Assembly (NCBI GenBank): GCA_024195265.1
Contig: JAJLRJ010000014.1
Coordinates: 21,365,480 to 21,429,479 of the forward strand
Length of the DNA: 64,000 nucleotides
Reading direction: 5' to 3'
Source of the DNA: Dendrophyllia cribrosa
Taxonomy: Eukaryota; Cnidaria; Anthozoa; Scleractinia; Dendrophylliidae
Shown one piece after another: positions 22,386 to 33,369 of the stretch. The notes beneath the pieces were generated by a model, which saw only the letters and a program-made list of their open reading frames with translations, had not been told where the DNA came from and did no database searches. Each line of letters opens with the position of its first letter. Position 1 is the first letter of the stretch. The translations under genes and the position numbers were made by a program.

Positions 22386-24470
22386 ACTAATTGTTAAATG
22401 GTACCCAAGTTTTGATGCTACAGCCGTCGGTCCCTGTCCGCGGATAGTTGTGTCTTCGACTATGTCCCAATAGTGGTCAGCTCCGATCAAAAGAGATACG
22501 TTAAAGTTCTCATCTAATGTAATAGGGTGGGCAAGTCTCAGGCCTTTGAGGTGTGGTATGTTGCTGACATGTTTCTGGAGATGGGTTTGGAGTGGCATGG
22601 TTATCTTGTCTACTACAAGGACGTGCAGTGGAATTCTCTGCCCCATACACGGTGAGAACATTGATTGTGGTGACAGGCAGTTGTCGGCTGGCAGTCGTTT
22701 GGGCTCCAAAGGCTGACAAGGAGATAGACTCGTTCTCTGAGGATGGTATATCAAGTTGATCGGCCGAGGTGCGAGTAATAAAGGAGCGTTGTGCACCTTC
22801 GTCAAATAAAATGTTGGCTTCACAATAAGTATGATCTGTGCCGACAGTTGCCACTGCTGTTTTCAATAATGTAGTTGTACCACCAGTGGTTGTGGTGTTG
22901 TCTGTAGATGTGGAGTTGATTGGAGCAAGGGTAGCATGAACAGAATGACTTGTTGTCTGAGGGTTAACACTGAGGTTCTCCATTGGCATGTCTGAGCAGA
23001 GACTGGTGTGATGTTTACCTTTGCAGTTGTGACAGCAGTATCTTGATTGGCAAGCAGACGATTTGTTATTTCCCAGACAGTTGAAACAAAGATTTTGTCC
23101 TTTAATTAGAGACCACCTTTCTTAACAGTTAGTGACTATGTGGCAATTGTAAGAAAAATGGGGGCCCTTGCAGTAAACGCACTTCTTTATGACCCCGGGA
23201 GTGTTGAATCTTGGGGGGATGCGTTGTCTCCTTTGTGTTTGGGTAAGGAAAGAGTTTGTGACTGTCAGGGAGGCGCTGTGATGGATTCCATTCGATGAAT
23301 TGACATGGACACCTGCCTCAAGGATTCGGATTTCCTTAAGATTAGATTCTCGGAGTTGCTGAAAATTCCATTCCGGGCATTCATGATCACAAGCCAAATT
23401 CTTCCTTAGGTCATGGGGTAGCTTTCCCAGAACAATTGGCACAAGGAGATCTCCATATGTTTCATGCGACCTACACTGTACCCAGTGACTCCAGACCCCT
23501 GACATGATTTTCCATTGTATCATAGAATAGTTGAAGGCTTGGTAAATCATTTGTGGGATTAATAACATCCAAGAGGGCCTGCATGTGGGCATTTACAATT
23601 TTGCTGGGCTCCCAAAACGTTCCTAAAGAAGATTGACTGCTTGTTCGTAATTATTGTTGGTGAGAGGAAAGCCAGCCACAGCTCTAGATGCATCACCCAC
23701 TAGTTGGGCTTTAAGATAGTCGAATTTCTGTACTCCCCCCAGGGATGAATTTGAATGAACTGCGGCTTCAAATGAATCCCAGAACGTGCACCACTGAAGG
23801 GGGTTGCCTGAAAAGGTTGGCAAATTTAATTTGGGAAGTTGACTACCATTATTGTGAGGACGGATCTGGCCACTCGATAGGTTCAAGTGAGAGTTTATTG
23901 TTTGGCCTTGTGGGGATGACTGCATGTTAAAGGAGACTTGCGTGTGTTGTACGGTTATACCAGTGTGTGTCTCATTACCAAGAGTTCCTTGTGGCTCTGC
24001 AAGAGTAGGCATTGGTGTCCCTGATGATCCAGAAGTGGATGGGTCCCTGTGGCGACATGTGGGATTGTTGAATTGAGAATTGCTGGGAGGGTTAACTCGT
24101 TCGTCGTTTGCGGGGAATTCGATGTATTATTCGACATAGTCACTGGGTAATTCTTAACAGATAATGAACGTTTAATAAAGGTACTTATCTGGAAAGATGC
24201 TTCGTCGATTTCGTCCTGAATATTCTCCGCGTCGAAAATTTCTTTCTCGATGTCCGCCGGTTTTTCGAGGATAGCGGCGATTTTCTCGTCCAATCCCGTC
24301 AAAATTGTCTTCTTTCTTTTCAACTGTTCCATGATATTGTTCAAGGATGCGAAATCTAGTTTATTCGGTGATTCCTTGTCCATGATTTTCGTCCCTTTCT
24401 TTAGTGTTTGTGTTAAATGTGCCCTGTAGCCCACACTTGATGCTTGAATTTTCAGTAGAGTTTTTGCCAT
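22338..24470 (-). pseudogene. BEL/Pao retrotransposon gag-protease region
   Basis: Minus-strand reading frames give, in order, the following parts. First comes a start ATG at 24470 with a coiled-coil N-terminus. Next is a DUF1759-type Gag block (LPKLNLPTFSGNPLQWCTFW..., about 23840). Then a shifted segment (23592-23122) ends with a knuckle (CVYCKGPHFSYNC), and a second knuckle-like CCHNCKGKHH lies near 23030. Finally there is an aspartic-protease motif ILFDEGAQRSFIT (about 22800) and a conserved LIGADHYWDIVED...GPTAVASKLGY block (22400-22500). Frames change at least three times, and RT is absent. It is a dead 5' half of a BEL/Pao element. Confidence 0.8.
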
Positions 24471-24476
24471 AATCCT

Positions 24477-24490
24477 GGTCCCGGCACCAA
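24477..24490 (-). promoter_or_regulatory. primer binding site of the BEL/Pao element
   Basis: The minus strand reads TTGGTGCCGGGACC directly after an LTR-like end ...CGCGACA and about 7 bases before the Gag start codon. TGGTGCCG-type strings are common tRNA primer sites in LTR retroelements. Confidence 0.65.
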
Positions 24491-24492
24491 AA

Positions 24493-24735
24493 TGTCGCGA
24501 AGAGTCGGTTCGAAGTAATAAAGAGGAGACCAGATAGTCAAATAAAGATGGCAGAACACCAAGCTGTATTGTAACACATTCAAATCAGCGAGATTACAGT
24601 AAAAGCGGCTCACGAAAACATTACTCAAAACCATGTGCTCTCGTCGTGCCACAAGTGCACATGATACAATATGAAAAATAAGAAAACTATAATCAAAGAG
24701 TTCATTGTTCCTACTCCTAATCATGAATCTCGACA
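24493..24735 (-). repeat. BEL/Pao 5' LTR (outer boundary approximate)
   Basis: On the minus strand this region ends in CA immediately before the primer site, as an LTR should. The outer boundary was not fixed, because no second LTR copy lies in the window. Beyond about 24740 the sequence becomes dispersed repeat R. Confidence 0.5.
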
Positions 24736-24739
24736 TCTG

Positions 24740-25545
24740 CTACCAATGCATAGTAAATATCAAACCACTGCTTTCTTGTTGCTGTTACTGTTCAGCCATT
24801 TCCACTCTTATTCTTTGGCGGCTCGATCAAGCAACCACCAAGTCTTTAAAATTGTTGGTAACCTGGATCTTCACTGGCATTGCTTCTATATTCATCTTCT
24901 TAACTTGGCATAAACGAGTATTGCTTACTTCATGACCATGTTTGACTTTGAACCCATTCTGAAATATCGCCATACAAATCCCAGTATATATTTTCTGCCA
25001 TGGTCATCATCATCAGTACTGTTGATAGAGAAAAGTAAATCTGGAGACTTCCTATGTCGTCAGTTTAAAAGGGTTTACTCGTAAATCAGACTCGCTTTCA
25101 GTGTTTATTTATTTGGGACCAGTTGCAACATGGTTCAACATTTTATCGTAATGGAAATGGAATGTTTGGTGTGATGCAACTCCAATCCCATTTAGTGGAT
25201 CTTTGAACCAGCAAATGTAGGTTATAATTAATAACAAAGTAATTATTGGTTACAAAAAATTGGAAGCTACAAAAGACAATTGCATGGAAAAACAGAATGG
25301 ATGTTAATAACAAAAACGACAATGAGATTATTATAAATTATGGATGTGCAATTAATACAATGGAAAAAAAAAACAAATAAAAAGAATGTAAAAAATAATT
25401 TAAATTAAGAATATAAGGAAACATAATTTTTTTATAAATGTTGACTGAATGAAACTTTTTTTAATTTTTATTACAGAATCCACCCCGCCCAAAAAAATCA
25501 ATTTGCACTCTATTATAAGCACCATTTGATGACAGTGGGTAGCCT
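24740..25545. repeat. dispersed repeat R, copy 2
   Basis: A close match to 12560-13960 in pieces, with about 70 extra bases (about 25104-25175) not in copy 1. It ends where the Polinton-like terminus begins. Confidence 0.65.
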
Positions 25546-25920
25546 AAACGTAGTATAGGAGGGACCGAATTAACCCCTTTTTTGCGGGGGAATCTAATTA
25601 ATGTGCGGGGGAATACATTAACGTAGATGACGTCATAAGCTATTGTCTTTTATCTCATGAATAAAATGCTGTGGTTTCTCATTAACGTGCTGTGGAATAA
25701 ATTTTCCGACTGTTATTGCTGTGGTATCTCATTAACGTGCGGAGGATTACATTAATGACCGTTATTGCTGTGGTATTTAATTACCTAGAATAACCAGTTC
25801 CAAAAACCGGGTTGGCAAGATTTCACCACAATGGCAGGATGAACTTGCCCAAACTTGCCCTATTGTTTCCACCTAACTTTCTACGTTGATTGGTTTATCC
25901 AGACATCTATTGTTGTTTTG

Positions 25921-25930
25921 TTATAAAAAG
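25921..25930 (+). promoter_or_regulatory. TATA box of the first Polinton gene
   Basis: The string TTATAAAAAG lies about 95 bases before the ATG at 26017 and follows the terminal repeat region. This is a standard core-promoter spacing with room for a short leader. Confidence 0.5.
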
Positions 25931-26016
25931 AACAGCGACAGTGAAGCAGCTTCATTCTTACAACTCGCTTGCTGGCAAGGAATATTTTATTACTCTATAC
26001 CATATTTTATTACAAG

Positions 26017-26628
26017 ATGAATCCAAACATTAAAGTCGAATCGAGCTCTAAACCTCTTTTGACAGTCGATGAAGTTGAAAAAGTTCAAAGGCAAAAGATA
26101 GCTAGCCTTATCGGCCATGTGTTCCAGCTTACGTACGCCGCAATGCTTGACATGCTCATCCAAGAAGAGAAAGTGAATCGCTGCAATGGTTGTGCTAAAC
26201 AACACCCAAGCCAAAGGCAGCACTCGTGTCTCATGATGGATAGCGAAGATGCGTGGATGTATTACCACGATGATGTGTTGGAAAACATCGATCTCAACAT
26301 CGTTCTGAAAACCGCCGAAAGTGTGTGCAGTGCTCTTGGTTTCAAGTTAGCCAAGTCCTGGGAAGCGTACGTGACCGAATTACCAAAACTGCCTTGGACA
26401 AGTATGTACCTTACCTCCTTGGAACTCGAAGATTGTGGAGAAGATCTTAAAAGTTGTTTCCTGTATACTATTTACTACGGGCCTTGTGGACTGAAGTGCA
26501 AAGATTTCAGTGACATTAATGAAGCTGATGATGAACTAGAATACCCTGAGACTGTTGTTAGAAAAGAAGAACAACCGATGGACCTTGAATTTGTAATTAA
26601 TGCTATTCAAAACAAATTGTGTGTATAA
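26017..26628 (+). CDS. Polinton-associated hypothetical protein, about 203 aa
   Basis: An intact ORF, starting at the ATG at 26017 (MNPNIKVESSSKPLL). It contains a short Cys/His cluster (CNGCAKQHPSQRQHSC at about residues 62-77) that could bind metal, and a conserved-looking acidic C-terminal half. I recognise this protein as a frequent first gene of cnidarian Polinton-like elements, but I know no demonstrated function. It is the only gene of the element that appears undamaged. Confidence 0.65.
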   Translation: MNPNIKVESSSKPLLTVDEVEKVQRQKIASLIGHVFQLTYAAMLDMLIQEEKVNRCNGCAKQHPSQRQHSCLMMDSEDAWMYYHDDVLENIDLNIVLKTAESVCSALGFKLAKSWEAYVTELPKLPWTSMYLTSLELEDCGEDLKSCFLYTIYYGPCGLKCKDFSDINEADDELEYPETVVRKEEQPMDLEFVINAIQNKLCV

Positions 26629-26684
26629 AAGTAATAAAGTATGTTTATTTGAGTCAGTGTGTGTTTGTCTCTTTCTCAGTTAAC

Positions 26685-26834
26685 ATGGGTATAAGACCTT
26701 CTTCGCTCCGAAATAGATTTGACCGATACCGCCTTGTAGCACAAAGTATAAGTTTTACTACAAGTGAAATTTTGTTACTGAAGGAGGGATTTCGTGATTT
26801 ACCGGGGTCGAAACTAAGCAAGTTAAAACAACTC
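26685..26834 (+). pseudogene. small helical Polinton ORF, 5' half, split by a LINE
   Basis: The ATG at 26685 opens a helix-rich reading frame (LRNRFDRYRLVAQSIS..., LLLKEGFRDL) that is cut by the LINE insertion at 26834/26835. The other half resumes at 31475. The helix pattern is reminiscent of a death-effector-like fold, but that is a weak impression. Confidence 0.5.
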
Positions 26835-26940
26835 GTCGGTATGGTGGACGGTTGTGTGTAGAAGAGCTCTGTACGTCCTATCATTTCCCTTCGCTCGTCG
26901 GACCAAAAAAAACACACAAAATACCCGTACCCGTTTTATT

Positions 26941-27102
26941 ATGGGAAGAAGAAGAAGTGCAAACTCTAGCTCAGGAGAAAGCCCGAAAGGACAAGAACCA
27001 AAAGCTGCCCGTGTGACAGAAGACGAACATGGCGACGACCCGGGCGACAACCTTCTTCTCAACATTAAAGAATCCTTGGAGGAATATAAAGTGCCACATT
27101 AA
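26941..27102 (+). pseudogene. LINE ORF1 N-terminal stub
   Basis: The ATG at 26941 begins a charged, low-complexity leader (MGRRRSANSSSGESPKGQEP...) ending after 53 codons. It resembles the disordered N-terminus of L1-type ORF1 proteins. The coiled coil and RNA-binding domain are missing, so ORF1 has been deleted or decayed. Confidence 0.45.
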
Positions 27103-27595
27103 ATTGAATAGTCGGAAGCATAACCAATGTTATTAATAATGTGACTCATTTGCAGTTAATCGGTATGGATAAACATTACCTTTCTGAAAACGTTTTGAGT
27201 ACAGTAAACTAAATTGCTAAAATCAAGCGCACACAACACGGCGTAGTTTATATGTATTTGACTGTGTGTTTTAAAGGAACATTTTCATTCATAGGAAATG
27301 TAGGGAATGGACACGTGAGAATTCGTTGCGGTTCAGTTCAGTTACTCGGCTTATTCAAACAAAAGCTTTTGAACTGTAATTTGTGTGAAATTTTGGGCAG
27401 CATTATGCCTTCTGTTATGTGTGATACTTTTATTCTAGTTTCTGTATTTTCTAATTATCAACTATATTTAAATTATTCACATTTCGTATCCATATTTCGT
27501 TGTTTAAATTTGCGGTCAGTTTTGTATCTGTTTGGATTTGTTTTCCGTTTATTATCTTCTATAATCCCACTTTTATTTAATGATTTTCTTTCAAA

Positions 27596-30500
27596 TTGCT
27601 ATCGCTGAATACAAAGGGCTTGAGTAATTTCCAAAAAAGAAGAACGCTTTTTACTTGGTGCCGAAAACGCAAGGCTGATTTTGTTTTCCTACAAGAAACT
27701 CACTCCACAATAACATCAGAAACTCAATGGAAAAATGAATGGGGCGCTGATATTATAACCTCTCACGGTAGCTCCAATTCACGTGGAGTTGCAATCCTGA
27801 TTAAAAATGGTGCTGATTGTAATATCCAACAAAAGATTATAGATCCGCTGGGACGCTTTATTATTCTTAAAGCTAATATTGAAGATAAAACCTATGTGTT
27901 GATAAATGTTTATGCGCCAAACAAAGACAACGCTCTTGTTGATTTCTTTAATAATTTACTAGCCACTCTGCATAACGAAAATCTAGACTCTGAAGATAAT
28001 ATAATTTTGGGAGGAGATTTAAATTGCCCCCTTAATCCACTACTTGATAAGAAAGGAGGCATACTTACTAAAAGGAAAACAGTCACATCTAGTATTGACT
28101 GCTTCCAAAGCAAACTTGATCTAGTCGATATTTGGAGAATAAAAAATCCGGATACAAAGAGCTTTACATGGAGTCAAAGATCGCCCAGAATTTTTTGTCG
28201 TCTAGATTATTGGTTGATTTCAAACAACCTAAGCGATTTCGTTTCATCAACCCAAATAGTTCCTGCCGTTAGGACAGACCATGATGCAATTTCCATAGAA
28301 TTCGAAAACCTAGGAAAAGAGCACAAAGGCCCTGGGATATGGAAAATGAACTGTTCTTTATTGGAAGATGAAGAATACGTAAATAGTGTAACTGAAATGA
28401 TCCCTATATGGACAATAGAAGGACAGAGAGAACTTTCTGACAATCGCTTTGTTTGGGATTGGATTAAATACAACATAAGGGCCCACGCTATTCATCATTC
28501 AAAGCGAAAAGCGAAGGAAAGGAATAAAGAGGAAATAAATCTCCAAAACGAATTAAATAAGGCAAAGGACTTACTTGAAAATAATCCGAGTGATGACAAC
28601 GCCACCCTTTTTAATGTGGCTCGAGAGAATTTAGAAAACTTTTATGAAGAGAAGACAAAAGGAATTATTATACGCGCACGTGCTAGATGGCATGAACATG
28701 GAGAAAAAAGTACAAAATACTTTTTAAACTTGGAAAAAAGAAATCATGTTAAAAAACACATACGAAAACTACTTATAAATGGCGTAATCAAAACAGATCC
28801 TATCGACATACTAAAAGAACAAGAACGTTTCTACAGAGAATTGTACCAAACTAGCTACAATACTGTAAATTCTGAAAAGGAAAAAGAAACGTTTCTATTT
28901 GAGTTAATCATCCCTAAACTTACTGAAGAACAGAAAATATCCTGTGAAGGTAAAATTTCTTCGGAAGAATGTTATCGTCTTCTTGATAGCTTTCATAACA
29001 ACAAAACCCCAGGAAATGATGGCATCCCCATCGAATTCTACAAAAAATTCTGGCCATTAATTAGTGAAAGTTTTATTAAATGTGCAAATGATTGTTTTGA
29101 AAAGGGTGAAATGTCCTGTTCACAAAAACAGGCAGTTATCACCCTTATTGAAAAGAAAGGTAAAGATAGGACTCTTCTGGAAAATTGGCGTCCTATATCG
29201 CTTGTTAATGTAGACACGAAAATAATGTCCAAAGTGATTGCCACAAGGATTAAAAATGTATTACCTGACATTATTCATTACAATCAAACAGGATTTATCA
29301 ATGATCGCTTTATAGGAGAAACAATTCGATCTGTTTACGACATAATGGATTACACTGTTAATGAAGACATCCCTGGTCTAATGTTATTTATTGATTTCCA
29401 AAAAGCCTTTGATAGCGTGGTATGGAATTTCCTTCTTGATTGTCTTAAGGCTTTCAATTTTGGTTCAGATATCCTTCGCTGGGTAGAAACCTTCTATAAC
29501 AACATACAGAGTTGTGTCATGAACAATGGTGTGTCTTCCAACTACTTTACTCTTGAGCCTGGTGTTAGACAGGGAGACCCACTGTCTCCTTATCTTTTTG
29601 TTGTTGTTGTGGAAACATTGGCAATTGCCATTAGGCAAAACGAGGCGATTAAAGGAATAACAATTGGAAATGAGGAAACAAAACTTTTGCAATATGCGGA
29701 TGATACAACGGCAATTTTAGCTGATACAGAGTCAGCTAAAAACTTTTTTGAGTTATTAACTTTATTTGAAAGCTTTTCTGGCCTTAAAATTAACTGTTCA
29801 AAAACTGAAGGTAAATAGATAGGATCTTCAAGACATTGTAAAGAAAAACCTTTTGGTATCAAGTGGCCCGAAGAACCAATTAAAGCGCTGGGAGTGTACT
29901 TCACTTATGACCAAAAATTGCTTAAAGAAAAGAATTTTATTGAACGATTGGATTCTATAAAAAAGTTAATTAATATCTGGTCCTCCAGAGGCCTGTCGAT
30001 TTATGGCAAGGTGACTATAATTAAATCCTTTCTCATTCCAAAGTTTGTTTATGTTTGTTCACTACTGCCCACACCTAAGGAGTTAGTTTCAGAATTAAAT
30101 AAATTATTATTTAAATTCCTATGGAAAGGCACTGACAAGGTGACAAGAATTTCAGTAATCAATGAATACGAGGAAGGGGGATTGAAAATGATTGATCTAG
30201 ATTGTTTCGTCAAATCATTAAGATTGGCTTGGTTGAGACGAATATTTAACGGCATTGATGGAACTTGGAAGAGGTACCTGCAATATCAACTGAAATCCTT
30301 CGGAGGTCTCTTTTTTTTTAGCTGCAATTATAAGATTCCTGACTACACATGTACAATTCAAAGTCAATTTTACCGTGAACTCCTGGTGTGGTGGTCAGAA
30401 TTCCGAGAAACCTTTGCTTCAAAAGATGACTGGAAAAATATCATTTGGAATAATGAAGAAATAAGAATAGATAAAAAACCTGTCTACTACAAAAATTACT

Positions 30501-31312
30501 TTGAGTCTGGAATTATTTATATTCATGATCTTTTATTCAATTTGAACATTACCGATTCTTATAATACTGTTTCTAACAAAATAAAGAAGTCCAACATTCT
30601 TCAATGGGCAGGCCTTCGGCAATCCATACCGTCATCGTTAAAATTTAAACATCTGTCCCCACCTATAACTTCTCCATCTTTCTTGATCGACGATGGTATA
30701 TTTGATGCGATGATAAAGAAGTCGAAAGATTACTATAAGTTACTGGTTAGGAACAAAGCACAACTTCCTAACATTGTTAATAAGCTACAAAATGATTTTC
30801 TTATCTCAACTGAACAATTAAGACTAGTTTTCAAATTACCCCATTGTGTTGCAATTGAATCTTATGTTAAAGCCTTCCAGTATAAAGTACTTAATTCAAT
30901 TCTTTACACCAACACCAAGTTATACAAAATAGGTTTCAGAACGAATGATTTATGTACTTTCTGTCAAACCCAATCGGAATCGCTATATCACTTACTCTAC
31001 TTATGCTCTCATTCCAAGAAGTTTTGGAATGATTTCGAATCCTATTGGTGCCTTCTCTCAAATCAGCAAGTTCACCTTACTCTACAAAATGTTTTGCTTG
31101 GAATAATAAATGTTACTACAAGCCCTTTGCTTAGATTGCTAAACTACTTTATAATAATTGGGAAACTGTTTCTATGGGATTGTAGAAGAAATCAAATTCT
31201 TCCGAAGATTGAAGGATTTCGACACAAAATTATAAGTAAATATGAAACGGAAAAATGTATAAGTAAGAAGGATTTTGTTAAAAAGAAATGGATACTTACC
31301 CCTTTTATTTGA
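27596..31312 (+). pseudogene. LINE ORF2: endonuclease, reverse transcriptase, zinc knuckle
   Basis: The endonuclease domain shows FVFLQETHS, NVYAPNKDN, ILGGDLNCPLN, CRLDYWLIS and RTDHDAISIE. The reverse transcriptase shows WRPISLVNVDTKIMSKVIA, GFINDRFIGE, LFIDFQKAFDSV (catalytic Asp), GVRQGDPLSPYLF and LLQYADDTTAIL (YADD). The C-terminal part has a CTFCQTQSESLYHLLYLC zinc-knuckle-like motif near 30955-31010. A TAG at 29816-29818 interrupts the frame, yet the same frame continues from 29819 to 31312. No ATG precedes the endonuclease in frame (the first codon of the open stretch is TTG). The element could not make a complete ORF2 as read. Confidence 0.85.
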
Positions 31313-31474
31313 GTTAATATAGTTGGTAATAAATGATATAGTCGTAGAGTGTGTGTATTATCTATATGTTTATCTGTTCACCTTATTGTCTGTTTTGTTG
31401 TGTAATTTAAATGTCACATTGTATTATTTTTTTGTTTGTCAATAAAGTCAGAAAAATAAAAAAATAAAAAAAAA

Positions 31475-31629
31475 AGTTAAAACAACTCCATTCTGAAGTA
31501 TTCATGCAAGTTAATTGGGGAAGATAATTGGTATTTTTAAATTTTGCCGAACAATTAGGATTGAACGAGGAGGACTGGGAACGATTATTCGATTTTCTCG
31601 TTCCCACTCTCACCCAGATAGGAGAATAG
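31475..31629 (+). pseudogene. small helical Polinton ORF, 3' half
   Basis: After the duplicated target site the frame of the 26685 ORF continues. It meets a TAA at 31525-31527 and then stays open to a TAG at 31627-31629 (…GLNEEDWERLFDFLVPTL…). The high helical content and leucine spacing match the first half. Function unknown. Confidence 0.45.
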
Positions 31630-31810
31630 ACATATAAGTGAGCACTGTGGAAAGAATAGTCATTTGAGTTCCGATCGTCAGAGAAGTCACTAGTGATGGG
31701 TTGCTGTCCACCTTCACCCTCCCTTGCACTAGAGAGAATTTTTAATCGCATTCGTTGCGTATTTGCTTGTTGCGGTGGCAAAGTCATTGTACAAAACTCC
31801 GAGTTTTGTG

Positions 31811-32320
31811 ATGGAGAAAACTCTCGCCAGCGTTTACCTCGATCCGAGTCATCCCGCAAGTTTCGGTGGTTTGGATGCTGTGTACAGGGCGGTCAAAGAG
31901 AAAGGAAAGAGCAAGATTTCTCGTAAACAAGTTGAAGATTGGTTGAGTCAGCAAGACGTTTATACGCTTCATAAGCCCGCACGCAGACATTACAAGAGAA
32001 GTAGAGTCATTGTTTCCGGCATAAACGCTCAATTCCAAGCTGATTTGGTGGATGTTCAAAGTCTAAGTCGATACAACAAGGGTTACAAATACCTCCTCAC
32101 TTGTCTAGATGTCTTTAGCAAGTATGCTTGGGTCCTGACAGGTGAATGGGAAGTGGCGTTAACCGAAATCCACTATCCACATAGCTGGAATAATGTTCAA
32201 GACTTTAGATTTTTCGTTCGGAATGAAAAACTCCACAGTATGTGGGATACCCTGATAATTTCACCGGGTCATTATCCTACCATTCAAGAGATCCTTGCAA
32301 AAATGAGAGTCGATCGATAA
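31811..32320 (+). pseudogene. Polinton integrase N-half fused to penton-like protein
   Basis: From the ATG at 31811 (MEKTLASVYLDPSHPASFGG) the first about 105 residues match Polinton integrases. They include a zinc-binding-type leader and the start of the rve core (ADLVDVQSLSRYNKGYKYLLTCLDVFSKYAW), with the first catalytic Asp. The reading then jumps into GEWEVALTEIHYPHSWNNVQ, typical of the start of the Polinton minor capsid (penton-like) protein. The second Asp and the Glu of the integrase and the penton start are missing, so a deletion joined the two genes in frame. A frame break follows at about 32320. Confidence 0.7.
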
Positions 32321-32342
32321 CGAACAACATTACGACAATGAT

Positions 32343-32786
32343 TTGTCATTTTCCTATGATACTATCAGTAGAAAGGTGACCGTTCATGTGCAAAATAACT
32401 CCAAAGTGTATTTTGACAACTTCGGATATATGTTGGGATTTTCACCGGAACAAGTTATTTCAAATACAACCAAGGGTGATAGAGAAGCAGATTTGGAACA
32501 CGGTTTTCACGATCTTTACATTTATTGCGATATTATTCAACCGCAATTTGTCGGAGACACACTGGTCCCATTGCTTCGAATTATTCCCGTGGAAGGAAAA
32601 GATGGGGAACGGATCAGCAAATCATTCGTGCGCCCACAATATGTTCCTGTAAGCAGAAAGCAGTTCGAGACGATCGAAGTCAATATAAAGCAGGACACGG
32701 GAGAGTCTGTACCATTTGAGTTTGGGAGAGTGTTGCTAACACTTCATTTTCGTCAGAGTCAGCCTTCGACAAATATTTGTTGTTAA
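32343..32786 (+). pseudogene. penton-like minor capsid protein, C-terminal part
   Basis: This continues the penton-like sequence in another frame: HGFHDLYIYCDIIQPQFVGD, LLRIIPVEG, then VPFEFGRVLLTLHFR at the end. This is the expected end of Polinton minor capsid proteins, which form a single jelly roll at capsid vertices. The domain assignment is from recognition, not from a search. Confidence 0.65.
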
Positions 32787-32794
32787 TTTGTTGT

Positions 32795-33085
32795 AAATAT
32801 TAGGGACTGGGTTCTACAGATGACGTCGAAAAAATTGTCACATTTTATGTGGTGTCTCGTCTACACGGACAATTATCGGTATGTGGCAATTTTTATTTGC
32901 CACCTAAAATGTGGCGTCTCGTCTACACGGACAATTATCGGTATGTGGCAATTTTTATTTGCCACATAAAAACACGCCAGCTTTTCATCAAATACAGTTG
33001 TCACATAAAAATTGGCCATTTTTCATCATCTACACGGGCAAATAAAAATTGCCACATAAAAATTGCTCGTGTAGACGGGGCTTTA
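32795..33085. mobile_element. MITE-like insertion with internal 60-bp duplication
   Basis: Between the penton end and the next gene lies non-coding DNA made of repeated TCGTCTACACGGACAATTAT and GGCAATTTTTATTTGCCACA units, in direct (32851-32975) and inverted orientation. It ends with CTCGTGTAGACGGGGCTTTA. Polintons are normally compact here, so I infer a secondary insertion. No clean terminal repeat or target duplication was found. Confidence 0.5.
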
Positions 33086-33094
33086 AAGAGGGAC

Positions 33095-33357
33095 ATGAAG
33101 AAAATTCACACTCCAAATCACAAGTTATACGAACAATATTATTTAGATCAAGCTAATTTACCAGCCTTTCATGGAGCTTGATTTCAGCGGGGATATGGCT
33201 TAGGTTCCATATTTAGAGGTCTTTTCCGATGGGCGGTCAAAAAGCTACAAAAAGGAAAGCGCAGCCTAGAAAAAACAGTTCACCAGCAGGCAAGAAACGG
33301 AAAACATCTCCGCAGAAGAAGCCCGGACAAAATTTGGAATATTTTTTTTCAAAGTAA
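33095..33357 (+). pseudogene. small basic capsid-associated Polinton protein
   Basis: A 28-codon start (MKKIHTPNHKLYEQYYLDQA...) ends at a TGA (33179-33181). The same frame continues with RGYGLGSIFRGLFRW and then a very basic tail, and an overlapping frame (33229-33357, 42 codons) gives a Lys/Arg-rich KRK...KKRKTSPQKK tail. The glycine-rich GLGSIF motif plus basic tail recalls adenovirus pVI/pX-like cleavage sites, and small proteins of this kind sit between penton and major capsid genes in Polintons. Broken copy; role inferred. Confidence 0.55.
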
Positions 33358-33369
33358 ATCAAAGTAAGC

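Larger units (their letters stand above)
26835..31474 (+). mobile_element. nearly full-length L1/Tx1-like LINE with 14-bp target duplication
   Basis: The element is flanked by exact copies of AGTTAAAACAACTC (26821-26834 and 31475-31488). It ends in an A-rich tail after AATAAA-type signals (about 31440-31474). It includes a stub of ORF1 and almost all of ORF2. It interrupts a small Polinton gene, so it inserted after that virus-like element did. Confidence 0.9.

Noticed and set aside
25552..25566. AGTATAGGAGGGACC as a certain Polinton terminal repeat
   Set aside because: Plausible by position and starting bases, but no inverted partner is in the window, so it is kept only as a likely left end.
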